Shown here one piece after another: positions 9,676 through 17,522 of a stretch of 51,089 nt of DNA (position 1 is the stretch's first letter; each line of letters starts with the position of its first letter). The DNA lies in assembly GCA_902561355.1 (NCBI GenBank), contig CACEPG010000006.1:1-51089 (forward strand), given 5' to 3'. Made by a program: the position numbers and the translations under genes. The notes beneath the pieces are model-generated. The model searched no databases, had not been told where the DNA came from, and saw nothing but the letters and a program-made list of their open reading frames with translations. The DNA comes from an uncultured Alphaproteobacteria bacterium (GTDB taxonomy: Bacteria; Pseudomonadota; Alphaproteobacteria; HIMB59; GCA-002718135).

Positions 9676-9870
9676 ATGGCAAAAAAATCTTCATATGCTT
9701 TAAAACAGATGATTCCTCAAGAAAATCCGAAAACAGGAACTAAGTACATTGTTAGAAAACCTACTAAAGGAATGAAAGTTTCAGAGAAATTGAGGTTAAA
9801 AAAATATGATCCTGTTTTAAAAAAACATGTATGGTTTGTTGAAAAAAAAATGCCTCCACACAGTAAATAA
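9676..9870 (+). CDS. rpmG: 50S ribosomal protein bL33, slightly long form
   Basis: A 64-residue basic protein whose second half (SEKLRLKKYDPVLKKHVWFVEKK) is the bL33 signature, compared with EKxxxRKYDPVxxKHVxFxExK in other alphaproteobacteria. It starts MAKKSSYALKQM, then carries a longer and different N-terminal strand (NPKTGTKYIVRK) than the usual 55-residue protein, and ends in an extra MPPHSK tail. It has no Cys pair, so it is the zinc-free type. It is monocistronic between trhO and the lipid cluster. I am fairly sure of the family; the extensions are unusual. Confidence 0.85.
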   Translation: MAKKSSYALKQMIPQENPKTGTKYIVRKPTKGMKVSEKLRLKKYDPVLKKHVWFVEKKMPPHSK

Positions 9871-9916
9871 TTTTTTAGATACTTTTTTTTTGTAAAAATA
9901 GATATATCTTCTTTTT

Positions 9917-11206
9917 ATGAAAGAAAGAATAGCTGTAATAGGTTCAGGAATTTCAGGTATTAGCTCAGCATATTTTTTGTCAAAAAATTTTGACGTTCAT
10001 CTATTTGAAAAAGAAGATAGGCTAGGTGGCCACACAAGAACTATTTTCATTAAAGAAGATAACAATATTCCAATTGATACCGGGTTTATAGTGTTCAATG
10101 AAAATAATTATTATGATTTAACTAAATTTTTTTATGCCTTAAATGTTGATTTTGAAGATTCAGATATGTCATTTGCTGTATCAAATCTAGCTTTTAATAT
10201 TGAATACAGTGGCAAAAATTTTTCAACTTTGTTCGCAAATTTAAAGAATTTGTTCTCGTACAATTATTTGAAAATGATATTTGAAATTTACAAGTTATAT
10301 AAATTATGTGGTAAAATTAATTTAAAAAATAAACAAAAAAAAATTTCCATTAAAGAATTTTTAGATAGATATAATTTTTCAGATTATGTGAGAAAATTCC
10401 ACATTTATCCAATGATATCATCAATATGGTCTAACAATATAAAAGATGTAGAATATTTTCCATTAGTTTCATTTGTAAATTTTTTTAAAAATCATGGATT
10501 GTTTAATTTCAAAAATAGACCACAATGGAAATATGTTAAAGGAGGAAGTAAAACTTATATTGAAAAAGTTATTGCTTTAAACTTGTTTAAGTATTCAACA
10601 AATATTTCAATAAATTATATTGATCGAAAAAATAATAAAATAGAGATATTTCAAAAAAATAATGAAAAACTAATTTTTGATAAAATAGTTTTTGCCACTC
10701 ATGCAGATCAAGCTCTTTCATTAATTAATAATCCTACAAAAGAAGAAATAGATGTTTTATCAAATTTTAAATATTCAAAAAATAATGCATATCTTCATTC
10801 TGATGTAGATTTAATGCCAAAAAATATTAAAACATGGTCTAGTTGGAATTTTTTAGATTATTCTCAAAGTTTAAATTTTACATTAACTTATTGGATGAAT
10901 AATTTACAAAAACTTAAAACATCAAATAATTATTTTGTTACAATAAATCCTCCTTTTGAACCAAAAAATATTTGGGATAAAACAATATTTGAGCACCCAA
11001 TCTTTAATTTAAGCACATATGAAGCTCAACAAAAATTGCACAATCTTCAAGGCAAACTTAATACTTTTTTTTGTGGCAGTTACTTTGGCTATGGATTTCA
11101 TGAAGATGGAATTCAATCTGCAGCTTTAGTAGCCAATTTAATGGGTGTTAATTTACCTTGGACGAGAGATAAAAAATTTATTAATAGATTGCAATTTGAT
11201 ATTTAA
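9917..11206 (+). CDS. NAD(P)/FAD-dependent amine-oxidase-like oxidoreductase
   Basis: A 429-residue flavoprotein of the COG2907 type. The FAD site GSGISG is at 9-14, followed by the acidic strand end FEKEDRLGGHTRT and an ATHADQAL segment in the second half of the Rossmann domain. The C-terminal FCGSYFGYGFHEDG closes the FAD domain as in this family. It is the first of four tightly spaced genes with DUF1365, a Cfa-like methyltransferase and DUF2878, a set that recurs in Proteobacteria and is linked to fatty-acid modification. It may oxidise or desaturate a modified acyl chain; the substrate is not known from sequence. Confidence 0.85.
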   Translation: MKERIAVIGSGISGISSAYFLSKNFDVHLFEKEDRLGGHTRTIFIKEDNNIPIDTGFIVFNENNYYDLTKFFYALNVDFEDSDMSFAVSNLAFNIEYSGKNFSTLFANLKNLFSYNYLKMIFEIYKLYKLCGKINLKNKQKKISIKEFLDRYNFSDYVRKFHIYPMISSIWSNNIKDVEYFPLVSFVNFFKNHGLFNFKNRPQWKYVKGGSKTYIEKVIALNLFKYSTNISINYIDRKNNKIEIFQKNNEKLIFDKIVFATHADQALSLINNPTKEEIDVLSNFKYSKNNAYLHSDVDLMPKNIKTWSSWNFLDYSQSLNFTLTYWMNNLQKLKTSNNYFVTINPPFEPKNIWDKTIFEHPIFNLSTYEAQQKLHNLQGKLNTFFCGSYFGYGFHEDGIQSAALVANLMGVNLPWTRDKKFINRLQFDI

Positions 11207-11207
11207 A

Positions 11208-11981
11208 ATGAAATCTAAAATTTTTTTATCTACCATAGTGCATAAAAGATATTTACCTTTTAAACATAAATTTCAATATGTTGTTCCAGGCTTATTTATT
11301 AATTTAAATGAATTAGATAAGTTAGAGAAAACCTTTAAATTATTTTCAGTTAATTCATTTAATATTTTTTCTTTTTTTGAAAAAGATCATGGTTTTAGAG
11401 ATAATAGATCAATTAAAGAATTTGTAATTTTTTACCTTAAAAAGTATAAAATTTCTTATGATAAATTAAATATTAAAATATTGTGTTTTCCCAGAATATT
11501 AGGTTATGTTTTTAACCCTTTATCTATTTTATATTGTTATGATAATGAAAAATTAATTTCTATATTTTATGAAGTAAAAAATACATCTAATGAACAGCAT
11601 ACTTATGTTTTTAAAGGTAAGTCAAAATATGAAGAATTTAATCTTAGTCACAAATGTTCTAAACAATTTTATGTTTCCCCATTTATAAAAATGGAAGGTG
11701 ATTATTATTTTAAGAATAAAATCAGCAAAGATAAAGTCAATATTTCAATTGATTTGTTAAATAAAAACAAAAAAAAGGTTATGAGTGCATATCAAGTGGG
11801 TAATTTAACTAGCCTTTCATCAAATGGATTACTAAAGTTTATTTTTTTTAATCCTCTTTTAGGTTTTAAAGTTATTATAGCTATATTATTTGAATCGCTC
11901 AGAATAATTTACAAAGGAGGTAAATATTATGCTAGAAACAAGAAACCTAATGATACAATTACTTTAGAAGGAATATTTTAA
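11208..11981 (+). CDS. DUF1365 family protein
   Basis: A 257-residue protein of the DUF1365 (COG3496) family. I chose ATG 11208, one base after the stop of the oxidoreductase gene, because the sequence from MKSKIFLSTIVHKRYLPFKHKFQY matches the family N-terminus. An upstream in-frame start at 11145 would lie inside the previous gene. Family landmarks include FCFPRILGYVFNPLSILYCYD, FYEVKNTSNEQHTYVF and VSPFIKMEGDYYF. The biochemical function is unsettled; the family accompanies Cfa-type methyltransferases and is thought to act in lipid modification. The next gene begins directly after its stop. Confidence 0.9.
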   Translation: MKSKIFLSTIVHKRYLPFKHKFQYVVPGLFINLNELDKLEKTFKLFSVNSFNIFSFFEKDHGFRDNRSIKEFVIFYLKKYKISYDKLNIKILCFPRILGYVFNPLSILYCYDNEKLISIFYEVKNTSNEQHTYVFKGKSKYEEFNLSHKCSKQFYVSPFIKMEGDYYFKNKISKDKVNISIDLLNKNKKKVMSAYQVGNLTSLSSNGLLKFIFFNPLLGFKVIIAILFESLRIIYKGGKYYARNKKPNDTITLEGIF

Positions 11982-13175
11982 ATGAAATTATTTAATTATA
12001 GATTTCAAAATTCTATAGAAAATATTACTAAAAGTTTTTTTTCAAAAATTTATTATGGCAGCATTAAAGTTACTTTTCCCTCAGGCAATATAGCAATATT
12101 CAAAGGTCAAAAAGAGGGGTATTCAGCTGATATTAAAATTTTTAATTATAAATTTGTATCAAAAATATTTAAAAAAAAATCTGTAGGTTTGGCAGAATCT
12201 TATATTGATGGTTATTTTTCAACTTCAAATTTAACAGAACTACTATTACTAGCATTTCAAAATGAAGAAAATTTTTTAAATAATATCAAAGCAAATTGGT
12301 TATATTCTGCTTATTCTAAGTTAAGCTACTATTTGAAAGAAAATAATAAGCAACAAAGTAAAAAAAATATTAAATTTCACTATGATTTAGGTAATGACTT
12401 TTATAATAAATGGTTAGATCAAAGCATGACTTACTCTTCGGCTTTTTTTGATAAAGATAATCTAGATTTATATGAAGCTCAAATAAATAAATATTCTAAA
12501 GTAGCTGAAGCTCTTTCATTAAATGAAAACTCTAATCTTCTAGAAATAGGTTGTGGATGGGGAGGCTTCTCCAGTTTTGCAGCTAAAAATTATAAAAGTA
12601 AAGTAGATGCAATTACTATTTCAAAAGAACAGTTTGAATTTACATCTAATATAATCCAAAAAGAAGGTTTGAATGAGAAAGTTAAAGTAATATTTAAAGA
12701 TTATCGAGATATTAATAAAAAATATTCAAATATTGCTTCTATAGAAATGTTTGAAGCAGTAGGAAAAAAATATTGGGAGAGATATTTTGAGGTAGTAAAA
12801 AATTCTTTGATGAATGGGGGTAATGCTGCATTACAAATCATTACTATTAATGAAAATAGAGCTATGTCTTATCAAAAACAACCTGACTTTATTCAACAAT
12901 ATATTTTTCCTGGAGGCATGCTTCCTTCAAAGAAACAACTTAATGATATTAATAATCAGGCTGGTTTAAAATGTAGAGAATTATTAAGTTTTGGAAAATC
13001 TTATGCAAAAACTCTTAGTTTATGGAATGTTAAATTCCAGTCATCGTGGCATGACTTATCTAATATGGGTTTTAATTTAAAATTTAAAAGAATGTGGGAA
13101 TTCTATCTCTCATATTGTGAAACTGGATTTATATCTAAGTCAACAGATGTTTCCCATTTTTTAATCAATAAATGA
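11982..13175 (+). CDS. cfa: cyclopropane-fatty-acyl-phospholipid synthase family methyltransferase
   Basis: A 397-residue SAM-dependent methyltransferase. The Cfa/Mas10 motifs are visible: HYDLGNDFY at about 133-141, the SAM-binding LEIGCGWGGF at 187-196, SIEMFEAVGKKYWERYF, and FPGGMLPS near the C-terminus. Enzymes of this family act on the double bond of membrane phospholipid acyl chains, adding a methylene or methyl group. Because it is clustered with a flavoprotein, DUF1365 and DUF2878 rather than standing alone, the product may be a methylated or furan-type fatty acid rather than a simple cyclopropane. That is inference from cluster type. Confidence 0.9.
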   Translation: MKLFNYRFQNSIENITKSFFSKIYYGSIKVTFPSGNIAIFKGQKEGYSADIKIFNYKFVSKIFKKKSVGLAESYIDGYFSTSNLTELLLLAFQNEENFLNNIKANWLYSAYSKLSYYLKENNKQQSKKNIKFHYDLGNDFYNKWLDQSMTYSSAFFDKDNLDLYEAQINKYSKVAEALSLNENSNLLEIGCGWGGFSSFAAKNYKSKVDAITISKEQFEFTSNIIQKEGLNEKVKVIFKDYRDINKKYSNIASIEMFEAVGKKYWERYFEVVKNSLMNGGNAALQIITINENRAMSYQKQPDFIQQYIFPGGMLPSKKQLNDINNQAGLKCRELLSFGKSYAKTLSLWNVKFQSSWHDLSNMGFNLKFKRMWEFYLSYCETGFISKSTDVSHFLINK

Positions 13176-13693
13176 GTTTAGTTAAAATTTTTTTAATTTT
13201 AAGTGGATATCAATTAACTTGGTTAATGTGTGTTATAGGAGAAAAATTTTTTAATGAACCATTAATTGGTTTTATTACAGGCTTAATTTTTTCAATATCT
13301 TATTTTATTTACTCCAAAAATAAATATCGAGTTTTGTTAATTATCTTTTTTATAGCTTTACCTGGATATTTATTTGATACAATTGTTGTATATTTTGATG
13401 TGTATGAATTTAATTCTATTTTAAAAATTGGAACCTTGCCAATTTGGATGTTAGTCCTCTGGATAAGTTTTTCTATTCTTTTTGATGAAGTACTCGTATT
13501 TTTAAAAAACTATCAATTAATTGCAATCTTATTAAGTGCAATATTAGGCCCCCTTGCTTATTATTCAGGCGTACCTTTAGGATTAATTGAGATTTACAAC
13601 TTTTATATGTTTATATTTATAATGTTTGTGTTTTGGTCTTTTCTTATGCTTTTTTATTTAAAAATTACTACAAAAAAAATTTTTATTCAGTAA
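13172..13693 (+). CDS. DUF2878 family membrane protein
   Basis: A 173-residue, very hydrophobic protein with about five to six membrane helices. The pattern IWMLVLWISFSILFDEVLVF and LGPLAYYSGVPLG is that of DUF2878. It starts with an ATGA overlap on the methyltransferase gene and ends the lipid cluster, converging with trcR and overlapping its 3' end by 11 bases. DUF2878 genes repeatedly accompany Cfa-like and DUF1365 genes. A role in the same lipid pathway is likely, but no activity can be read from the sequence. Confidence 0.8.
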   Translation: MSLVKIFLILSGYQLTWLMCVIGEKFFNEPLIGFITGLIFSISYFIYSKNKYRVLLIIFFIALPGYLFDTIVVYFDVYEFNSILKIGTLPIWMLVLWISFSILFDEVLVFLKNYQLIAILLSAILGPLAYYSGVPLGLIEIYNFYMFIFIMFVFWSFLMLFYLKITTKKIFIQ

Positions 13694-14228
13694 TTTCATT
13701 ATTTTTTTTGCTTCTAGAACGGTTAAGAGCTTTTTCTAAATCTTTGAATGAGCACAAACCTGTATCCATAGGACTTTTAGATTCAAGTACCGCCTCTCTG
13801 TATGTTCCATTTCTTATTGCCTCAACTGTATTTTTAGTTGAACCTGTTAGTTTAGCAATTTGTGAACTACTTAATTCTGTAGGATATCTTTTTATTAGCC
13901 ATAGAATAGCAAAAGGTTTTTCTTGCCTTAAAGATAAGGGTGTATATTTAGTATCTTTTTTTCTTGGTGGTAAAGAGTCTACAATTTTAGATTTTATTAA
14001 CTCCAATCTAGCAGAAGAATCTTTTTCACATCTGATTATTTCTTCTTTAGTCAATTGTTTGTTATCAATTGGGTCGTATCCTCGCATTCCAATAGCCACC
14101 TCGCCATCAGCTATTCCTTGAACTTCAAGCTCATGAAGACCGCAAAATTCAGATATTTGAATAAATGTAAGGGATGTATTTTCAATAAGCCATATCGCAG
14201 TTGCCTTAGGCATAAGAGGTAATTTCAT
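13683..14228 (-). CDS. trcR: TrcR / DUF1013 family transcriptional regulator
   Basis: A 181-residue protein of the DUF1013 family, found almost only in Alphaproteobacteria and described as the regulator TrcR in Rickettsia and as a cell-cycle-linked regulator elsewhere. The N-terminus LPLMPKATAIWLIENTSLTFIQISEFCGLHELEVQGIADGE is the conserved helix-turn-helix-like region, and a second HTH-like stretch is ELSSSQIAKLTGSTKNTVEAIRNG. The end is basic and charged (NRSRSKKNNE). It is divergent from the DUF1192 gene across 71 bases. I looked for a paired TTAA CtrA-type site there and found none that is convincing. Confidence 0.9.
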   Translation of the reverse strand: MKLPLMPKATAIWLIENTSLTFIQISEFCGLHELEVQGIADGEVAIGMRGYDPIDNKQLTKEEIIRCEKDSSARLELIKSKIVDSLPPRKKDTKYTPLSLRQEKPFAILWLIKRYPTELSSSQIAKLTGSTKNTVEAIRNGTYREAVLESKSPMDTGLCSFKDLEKALNRSRSKKNNEITE

Positions 14229-14299
14229 ATTTAATCCTTTAAATTAAAAAAAAGTCCTTATAAATACATTCCTTAAAATATTATAGAAAATAATTATAT

Positions 14300-14482
14300 A
14301 TGACTGATTTTTTAGAAATAGATGAAAAGAAAAAAACAGTAAAATCATTGATTCTTGATGATTTTAGTGTTGAAGATCTTGATAAATACATAGTTGAGCT
14401 GAAGAATGAAATTAAAAGGGCTGAGGAAGAAATTATAAAAAAAAATAAATTATTTAAAGATGCAGAAAAACTTTTTAAATAA
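14300..14482 (+). CDS. DUF1192-like small coiled-coil protein
   Basis: A 60-residue protein with the short pattern LILDDFSVEDLDKYIVELKNEIKRAEEEI, which matches the DUF1192 family of small alphaproteobacterial proteins (LxxxSVxELxxRIxxLxxEIxRLxxE). It is a single predicted coiled coil of unknown function. It lies between divergent trcR and convergent rpmE, and its stop (14480-14482) directly abuts the rpmE stop. The short length and lack of catalytic residues leave family assignment as the only statement. Confidence 0.7.
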   Translation: MTDFLEIDEKKKTVKSLILDDFSVEDLDKYIVELKNEIKRAEEEIIKKNKLFKDAEKLFK

Positions 14483-14710
14483 TTATTTGCCGATTTTAAG
14501 ACCTTTAAACCTTTTTTGAAATCTAGCTACCTGACCTTCTGCTTCATTTAAATTAGCTTTTCCTCCAGTCCATGCAGGATGTGATTTTGGATCAATCTCT
14601 AACTTTAAGCTATCAGACTTTTTCCCCCAAGTAGAGCGAGTCTTAAATTTAGTACCATCAGTCATTACCACTTCTATTTCATGATAGTCAGGATGTATAT
14701 TTTTTTTCAT
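14483..14710 (-). CDS. rpmE: 50S ribosomal protein bL31
   Basis: A 75-residue ribosomal protein with the bL31 pattern: [19 protein letters not shown] at the start, then STWGKK, and [26 protein letters not shown]. There are no cysteines, so it is the zinc-independent (C-minus) type usual in alphaproteobacteria. The ATG is at 14708-14710. Its 3' end abuts the DUF1192-like gene. The protein sits at the subunit interface of the ribosome. Confidence 0.96.
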   Translation of the reverse strand: MKKNIHPDYHEIEVVMTDGTKFKTRSTWGKKSDSLKLEIDPKSHPAWTGGKANLNEAEGQVARFQKRFKGLKIGK

Positions 14711-14735
14711 TAATCGGTTTATAGCTATTAAAGTA

Positions 14736-15518
14736 TTATTGTAAAGTTAGATTTTCTTTTAATTTATTATGGATAATTAGGTTTGAAGCCAAAATATCTC
14801 TAGATTCTAAAGACCAATCTTTACCATTTGGTTCTGTTACTTTACCTCCAGCCTCACGAATTATTAGAACACCTGATGAAACATCCCACAAATTTAAATC
14901 TTTTTCCCAAAAACCATCTAATTTACCTGAAGCTACATAAGCTAGATCAATTGAAGCAGCTCCTAATCTTCTTAATCCCGCTATTTCTTTTGAAATAGAC
15001 TGAATTTGATTAAAATATTCTTCAGTAACATTGTCCCCAAAAGGAATTCCTGTGCCAATCAAGCAGTTTGACAATTTTTCTCTTTTTGAAACCCTTAAAC
15101 GTTTATTATTGCACCAAGAACCCTTCCCTTTAGAAGCCCAGAAAAATTCATTTAAAATAGGATTATAAATAATTCCATCAGTTATTTGATTGTCAATTAT
15201 TTTACAAATTACAATTGCTACATGAGGTATTCCATGAATAAAGTTTGAAGTACCGTCTATAGGATCAATCACAATCGTTTCTTCACTTCCGCTTCCTTCG
15301 ATTAATCCACTTTCTTCAGTAATAAAGGCTGCACTTGGATAATAATATTTTAAAGTTTCAATTAAATTTTTTTCAACATTCAAATCACAATTAGTTACAA
15401 AATCACCTAAACTTTTTGATTGAATTTGTAAATTTTCTATTTCACCAAAATCTCGGATTATAATTCTACCAGCTTTTCTAGCAGCTTTTTCAAAAATATT
15501 GATTACCGGAGGCAGCAT
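14736..15518 (-). CDS. suhB: inositol monophosphatase family protein
   Basis: A 260-residue Mg-dependent phosphatase. The metal-binding motifs are present: TEESG (Glu68-Glu69 region), DPIDGTSNF at 85-93, and the C-terminal [15 protein letters not shown]. Substrates in the family include inositol-1-phosphate, and SuhB also acts as an rRNA biogenesis or antitermination factor in some bacteria. The alphaproteobacterial genes next to rpmE and efp are usually annotated this way. It starts 2 bases from the stop of efp, so the two are probably co-transcribed. Confidence 0.92.
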   Translation of the reverse strand: MLPPVINIFEKAARKAGRIIIRDFGEIENLQIQSKSLGDFVTNCDLNVEKNLIETLKYYYPSAAFITEESGLIEGSGSEETIVIDPIDGTSNFIHGIPHVAIVICKIIDNQITDGIIYNPILNEFFWASKGKGSWCNNKRLRVSKREKLSNCLIGTGIPFGDNVTEEYFNQIQSISKEIAGLRRLGAASIDLAYVASGKLDGFWEKDLNLWDVSSGVLIIREAGGKVTEPNGKDWSLESRDILASNLIIHNKLKENLTLQ

Positions 15519-15520
15519 AA

Positions 15521-16090
15521 TTATTTTTTAGATTTTTCAACATAACTAGAATCAGATGTATTAATTACAACTAAATCACCAATTGTAATAAATGGCGGAA
15601 CTGATGTTTTAATATCTCCTTCTAATATTGCTGGCTTATATGAAGATGCGGCAGTTTGACCTTTTACAACAGCTTCTGTTTCAATAATTTTAAGTGTGAC
15701 ATTATCAGCTAGTTCAATTCCCACTGGTTTGTTTTCATATAGTTGTATTGTTACATTTTGATTTTCAATTAAAAATTTTTCTTGATCTTTAGATACAATA
15801 TCTTTACCTAATTCAATTTGTTCATAAGTTTTATTATCCATAAAAATAAATTTTTCATTGTCAAAATATAGATATTGAAAAACTTTTTCATCTATAATTG
15901 CTCTTTCAACATTTTCTGAAGACCTAAACCTTCCATTCATTTTAGTACCTTCTTTTAATTCTTTCATTTCTACCTGAAGATAAGCACCGCCTTTACCAGG
16001 TTGAGTGTGTTGAGTTTTCAAAACTTTCCAGAGCTTAGAATTGATTTCTAAAATATTTCCAACTTTAATCTGGTTTCCATCAATCTTCAT
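15521..16090 (-). CDS. efp: elongation factor P
   Basis: A 189-residue protein of normal EF-P length, which relieves ribosome stalling at polyproline. The N-terminal KOW-like domain carries the PGKGGA loop, and Lys33 is at the position that is post-translationally modified in many bacteria. The rest shows the two OB-like domains and the typical ending ETAVVKGQTAASSYKPA and GDLVVINT. Genes for the Lys-modifying enzymes are not in the window. It overlaps the end of the upstream hypothetical gene by 11 bases. Confidence 0.96.
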   Translation of the reverse strand: MKIDGNQIKVGNILEINSKLWKVLKTQHTQPGKGGAYLQVEMKELKEGTKMNGRFRSSENVERAIIDEKVFQYLYFDNEKFIFMDNKTYEQIELGKDIVSKDQEKFLIENQNVTIQLYENKPVGIELADNVTLKIIETEAVVKGQTAASSYKPAILEGDIKTSVPPFITIGDLVVINTSDSSYVEKSKK

Positions 16091-16502
16091 ATCTATCCTT
16101 CAAAAAAATTTTTGATAGTTTTATATTAATATTTTTTATATTTGAAAGATCTATTATACGAAAAGATTGATTTAATAAAACTCTATTTTTTTTGCATATT
16201 TGTTCAATTTTTTTTAAAATTTTTTGATCAGATTTTAATTTTATAAAATTAATCTTGTTGTTTGCTAAATTAATACTTAGTCCGTAGTCAGATTTTGCAT
16301 CTACAGAAAACTTGATAGAATTAGGTGGAAAATCTTTTTCTAGTATTTTTTTCAATGATATTATCCATTCAATTCCGAATCTTTGAATAATATAATTTTT
16401 TATATGGAGTATAGGTACAACTTTGTATTTTTTTAACTCTTCTACAACCTCTCTAGCTTGTTTGTAAGTATTTATTGAAAAACTTATTTGTTTATTAATC
16501 AC
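16080..16502 (-). CDS. hypothetical protein between gap and efp
   Basis: A 140-residue protein that I do not recognise with certainty. It begins with GTG at 16500-16502, directly after the gapA stop, and overlaps efp by 11 bases, so it belongs to the tkt-gap-efp transcription unit. There is no signal or membrane segment. A central VDAKSDYGLSINLANNKINFIKL stretch, then a helix and RVLLNQSFRIIDLS, resembles the end of a small Rossmann- or barrel-like protein. From memory, alphaproteobacteria have a poorly described small protein of this form near glycolytic genes with a C(D/G)DAxGLALAALRAG stretch at this point. That resemblance is only a hint. Confidence 0.7.
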   Translation of the reverse strand: MINKQISFSINTYKQAREVVEELKKYKVVPILHIKNYIIQRFGIEWIISLKKILEKDFPPNSIKFSVDAKSDYGLSINLANNKINFIKLKSDQKILKKIEQICKKNRVLLNQSFRIIDLSNIKNINIKLSKIFLKDRYED

Positions 16503-17507
16503 CTATACAAATTTCTTTAAATCCATCATTGTTTCTACCATTCTATTTGAGAATCCCCATTCATTATCATACCACGATAATATTCTGCAAAATTTATTAT
16601 TTAAAACTTGGGTTTGAGTTAAATCAAATATAGAGCTGCTAGCATTATGGTTAAAGTCTATTGAAACTAAAGGCAAATTATTTGTAGAAAGTATATTTTT
16701 TAAACTGGAAGTTCTACTAGCTTTTAAAATTAAGTTGTTTATTTTTTCTGCTGATGTTTTTTTCTTAGATACAAAAGTCAAATCAATTAGAGACACATTG
16801 GGTGTTGGTACTCTTATTGCTGTTCCATCTAATTTTCCTTTAAGTTTAGGCAAAACTAAACTTAGAGCTTTTGCTGCACCAGTAGAAGTTGGAATCATAG
16901 AAATTGATGCACCTCTTGCTCTTCTCATATCGCTATGATTTTGATCGACAGTTCTTTGATCACCTGTGTAACTATGAATTGTAGTCATAAAACCACTTTC
17001 TATACCTATTCCTTGGTCTAAAATCATTGCTACAGGTGCAAGACAATTTGTAGTACATGAGCCATTTGAAATAATATTATGATTTTTTGTTAATATATTA
17101 TCGTTAACGCCTTTTACTATAGTTGCATCTACATTTTTTCCTGGAGCTGAAATAATTACTTTTTTTGCACCTGCTTGCATATGAGACAATGCTTTTTCTT
17201 TAGAAGTAAATACACCACTACATTCTAAAACAATGTCAACATTTAATTTTTTCCAAGGTAAATTTTTTGGATCTTTTTCAGAATAAAAATTAACAAATTT
17301 ATTTTTATATTTCATTCCATTTTTATATTTTTTAATATCTAAAGGTAGTTTACCGTGAACACTATCAAACTTCATTAAGTGTATACTAGAATCAAGGCCT
17401 CCTAATTCATTAATTGCAACAACTTCAACATTTGATAATTTTTTTTCTAAAAATGCTCTAAATACTAATTTTCCTATTCTTCCAAACCCGTTTATTGCTA
17501 TTTTCAT
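16503..17507 (-). CDS. gap: glyceraldehyde-3-phosphate dehydrogenase, type I
   Basis: A 334-residue enzyme of glycolysis or gluconeogenesis. The Rossmann site INGFGRIGK is at 5-13, the catalytic Cys151 lies in SNGSCTTNCLAP, and TGDQRTVDQNHSDMRRAR and WYDNEWGFSNRM are intact. The INEL at 32-35 keeps an acidic residue where NAD-preferring enzymes have Asp, so NAD use is likely but not proven. A strong Shine-Dalgarno (AGAGGAGAAGG) lies immediately upstream of the ATG. It follows tkt by 17 bases in the same direction. Confidence 0.97.
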   Translation of the reverse strand: MKIAINGFGRIGKLVFRAFLEKKLSNVEVVAINELGGLDSSIHLMKFDSVHGKLPLDIKKYKNGMKYKNKFVNFYSEKDPKNLPWKKLNVDIVLECSGVFTSKEKALSHMQAGAKKVIISAPGKNVDATIVKGVNDNILTKNHNIISNGSCTTNCLAPVAMILDQGIGIESGFMTTIHSYTGDQRTVDQNHSDMRRARGASISMIPTSTGAAKALSLVLPKLKGKLDGTAIRVPTPNVSLIDLTFVSKKKTSAEKINNLILKASRTSSLKNILSTNNLPLVSIDFNHNASSSIFDLTQTQVLNNKFCRILSWYDNEWGFSNRMVETMMDLKKFV

Positions 17508-17522
17508 CCTTCTCCTCTAAAA

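Noticed and set aside
13633-14121. Plus-strand open frame of about 160 codons across trcR
   Set aside because: It begins inside the DUF2878 gene and lies antisense to the well-conserved trcR; its peptide has no family features and is Leu/Ser-rich as expected for a shadow frame.
14229-14299. Possible CtrA-type TTAA-N7-TTAA site between trcR and the DUF1192 gene
   Set aside because: TTAA words occur there but none are spaced by seven bases, and such words are common by chance in this AT-rich DNA.
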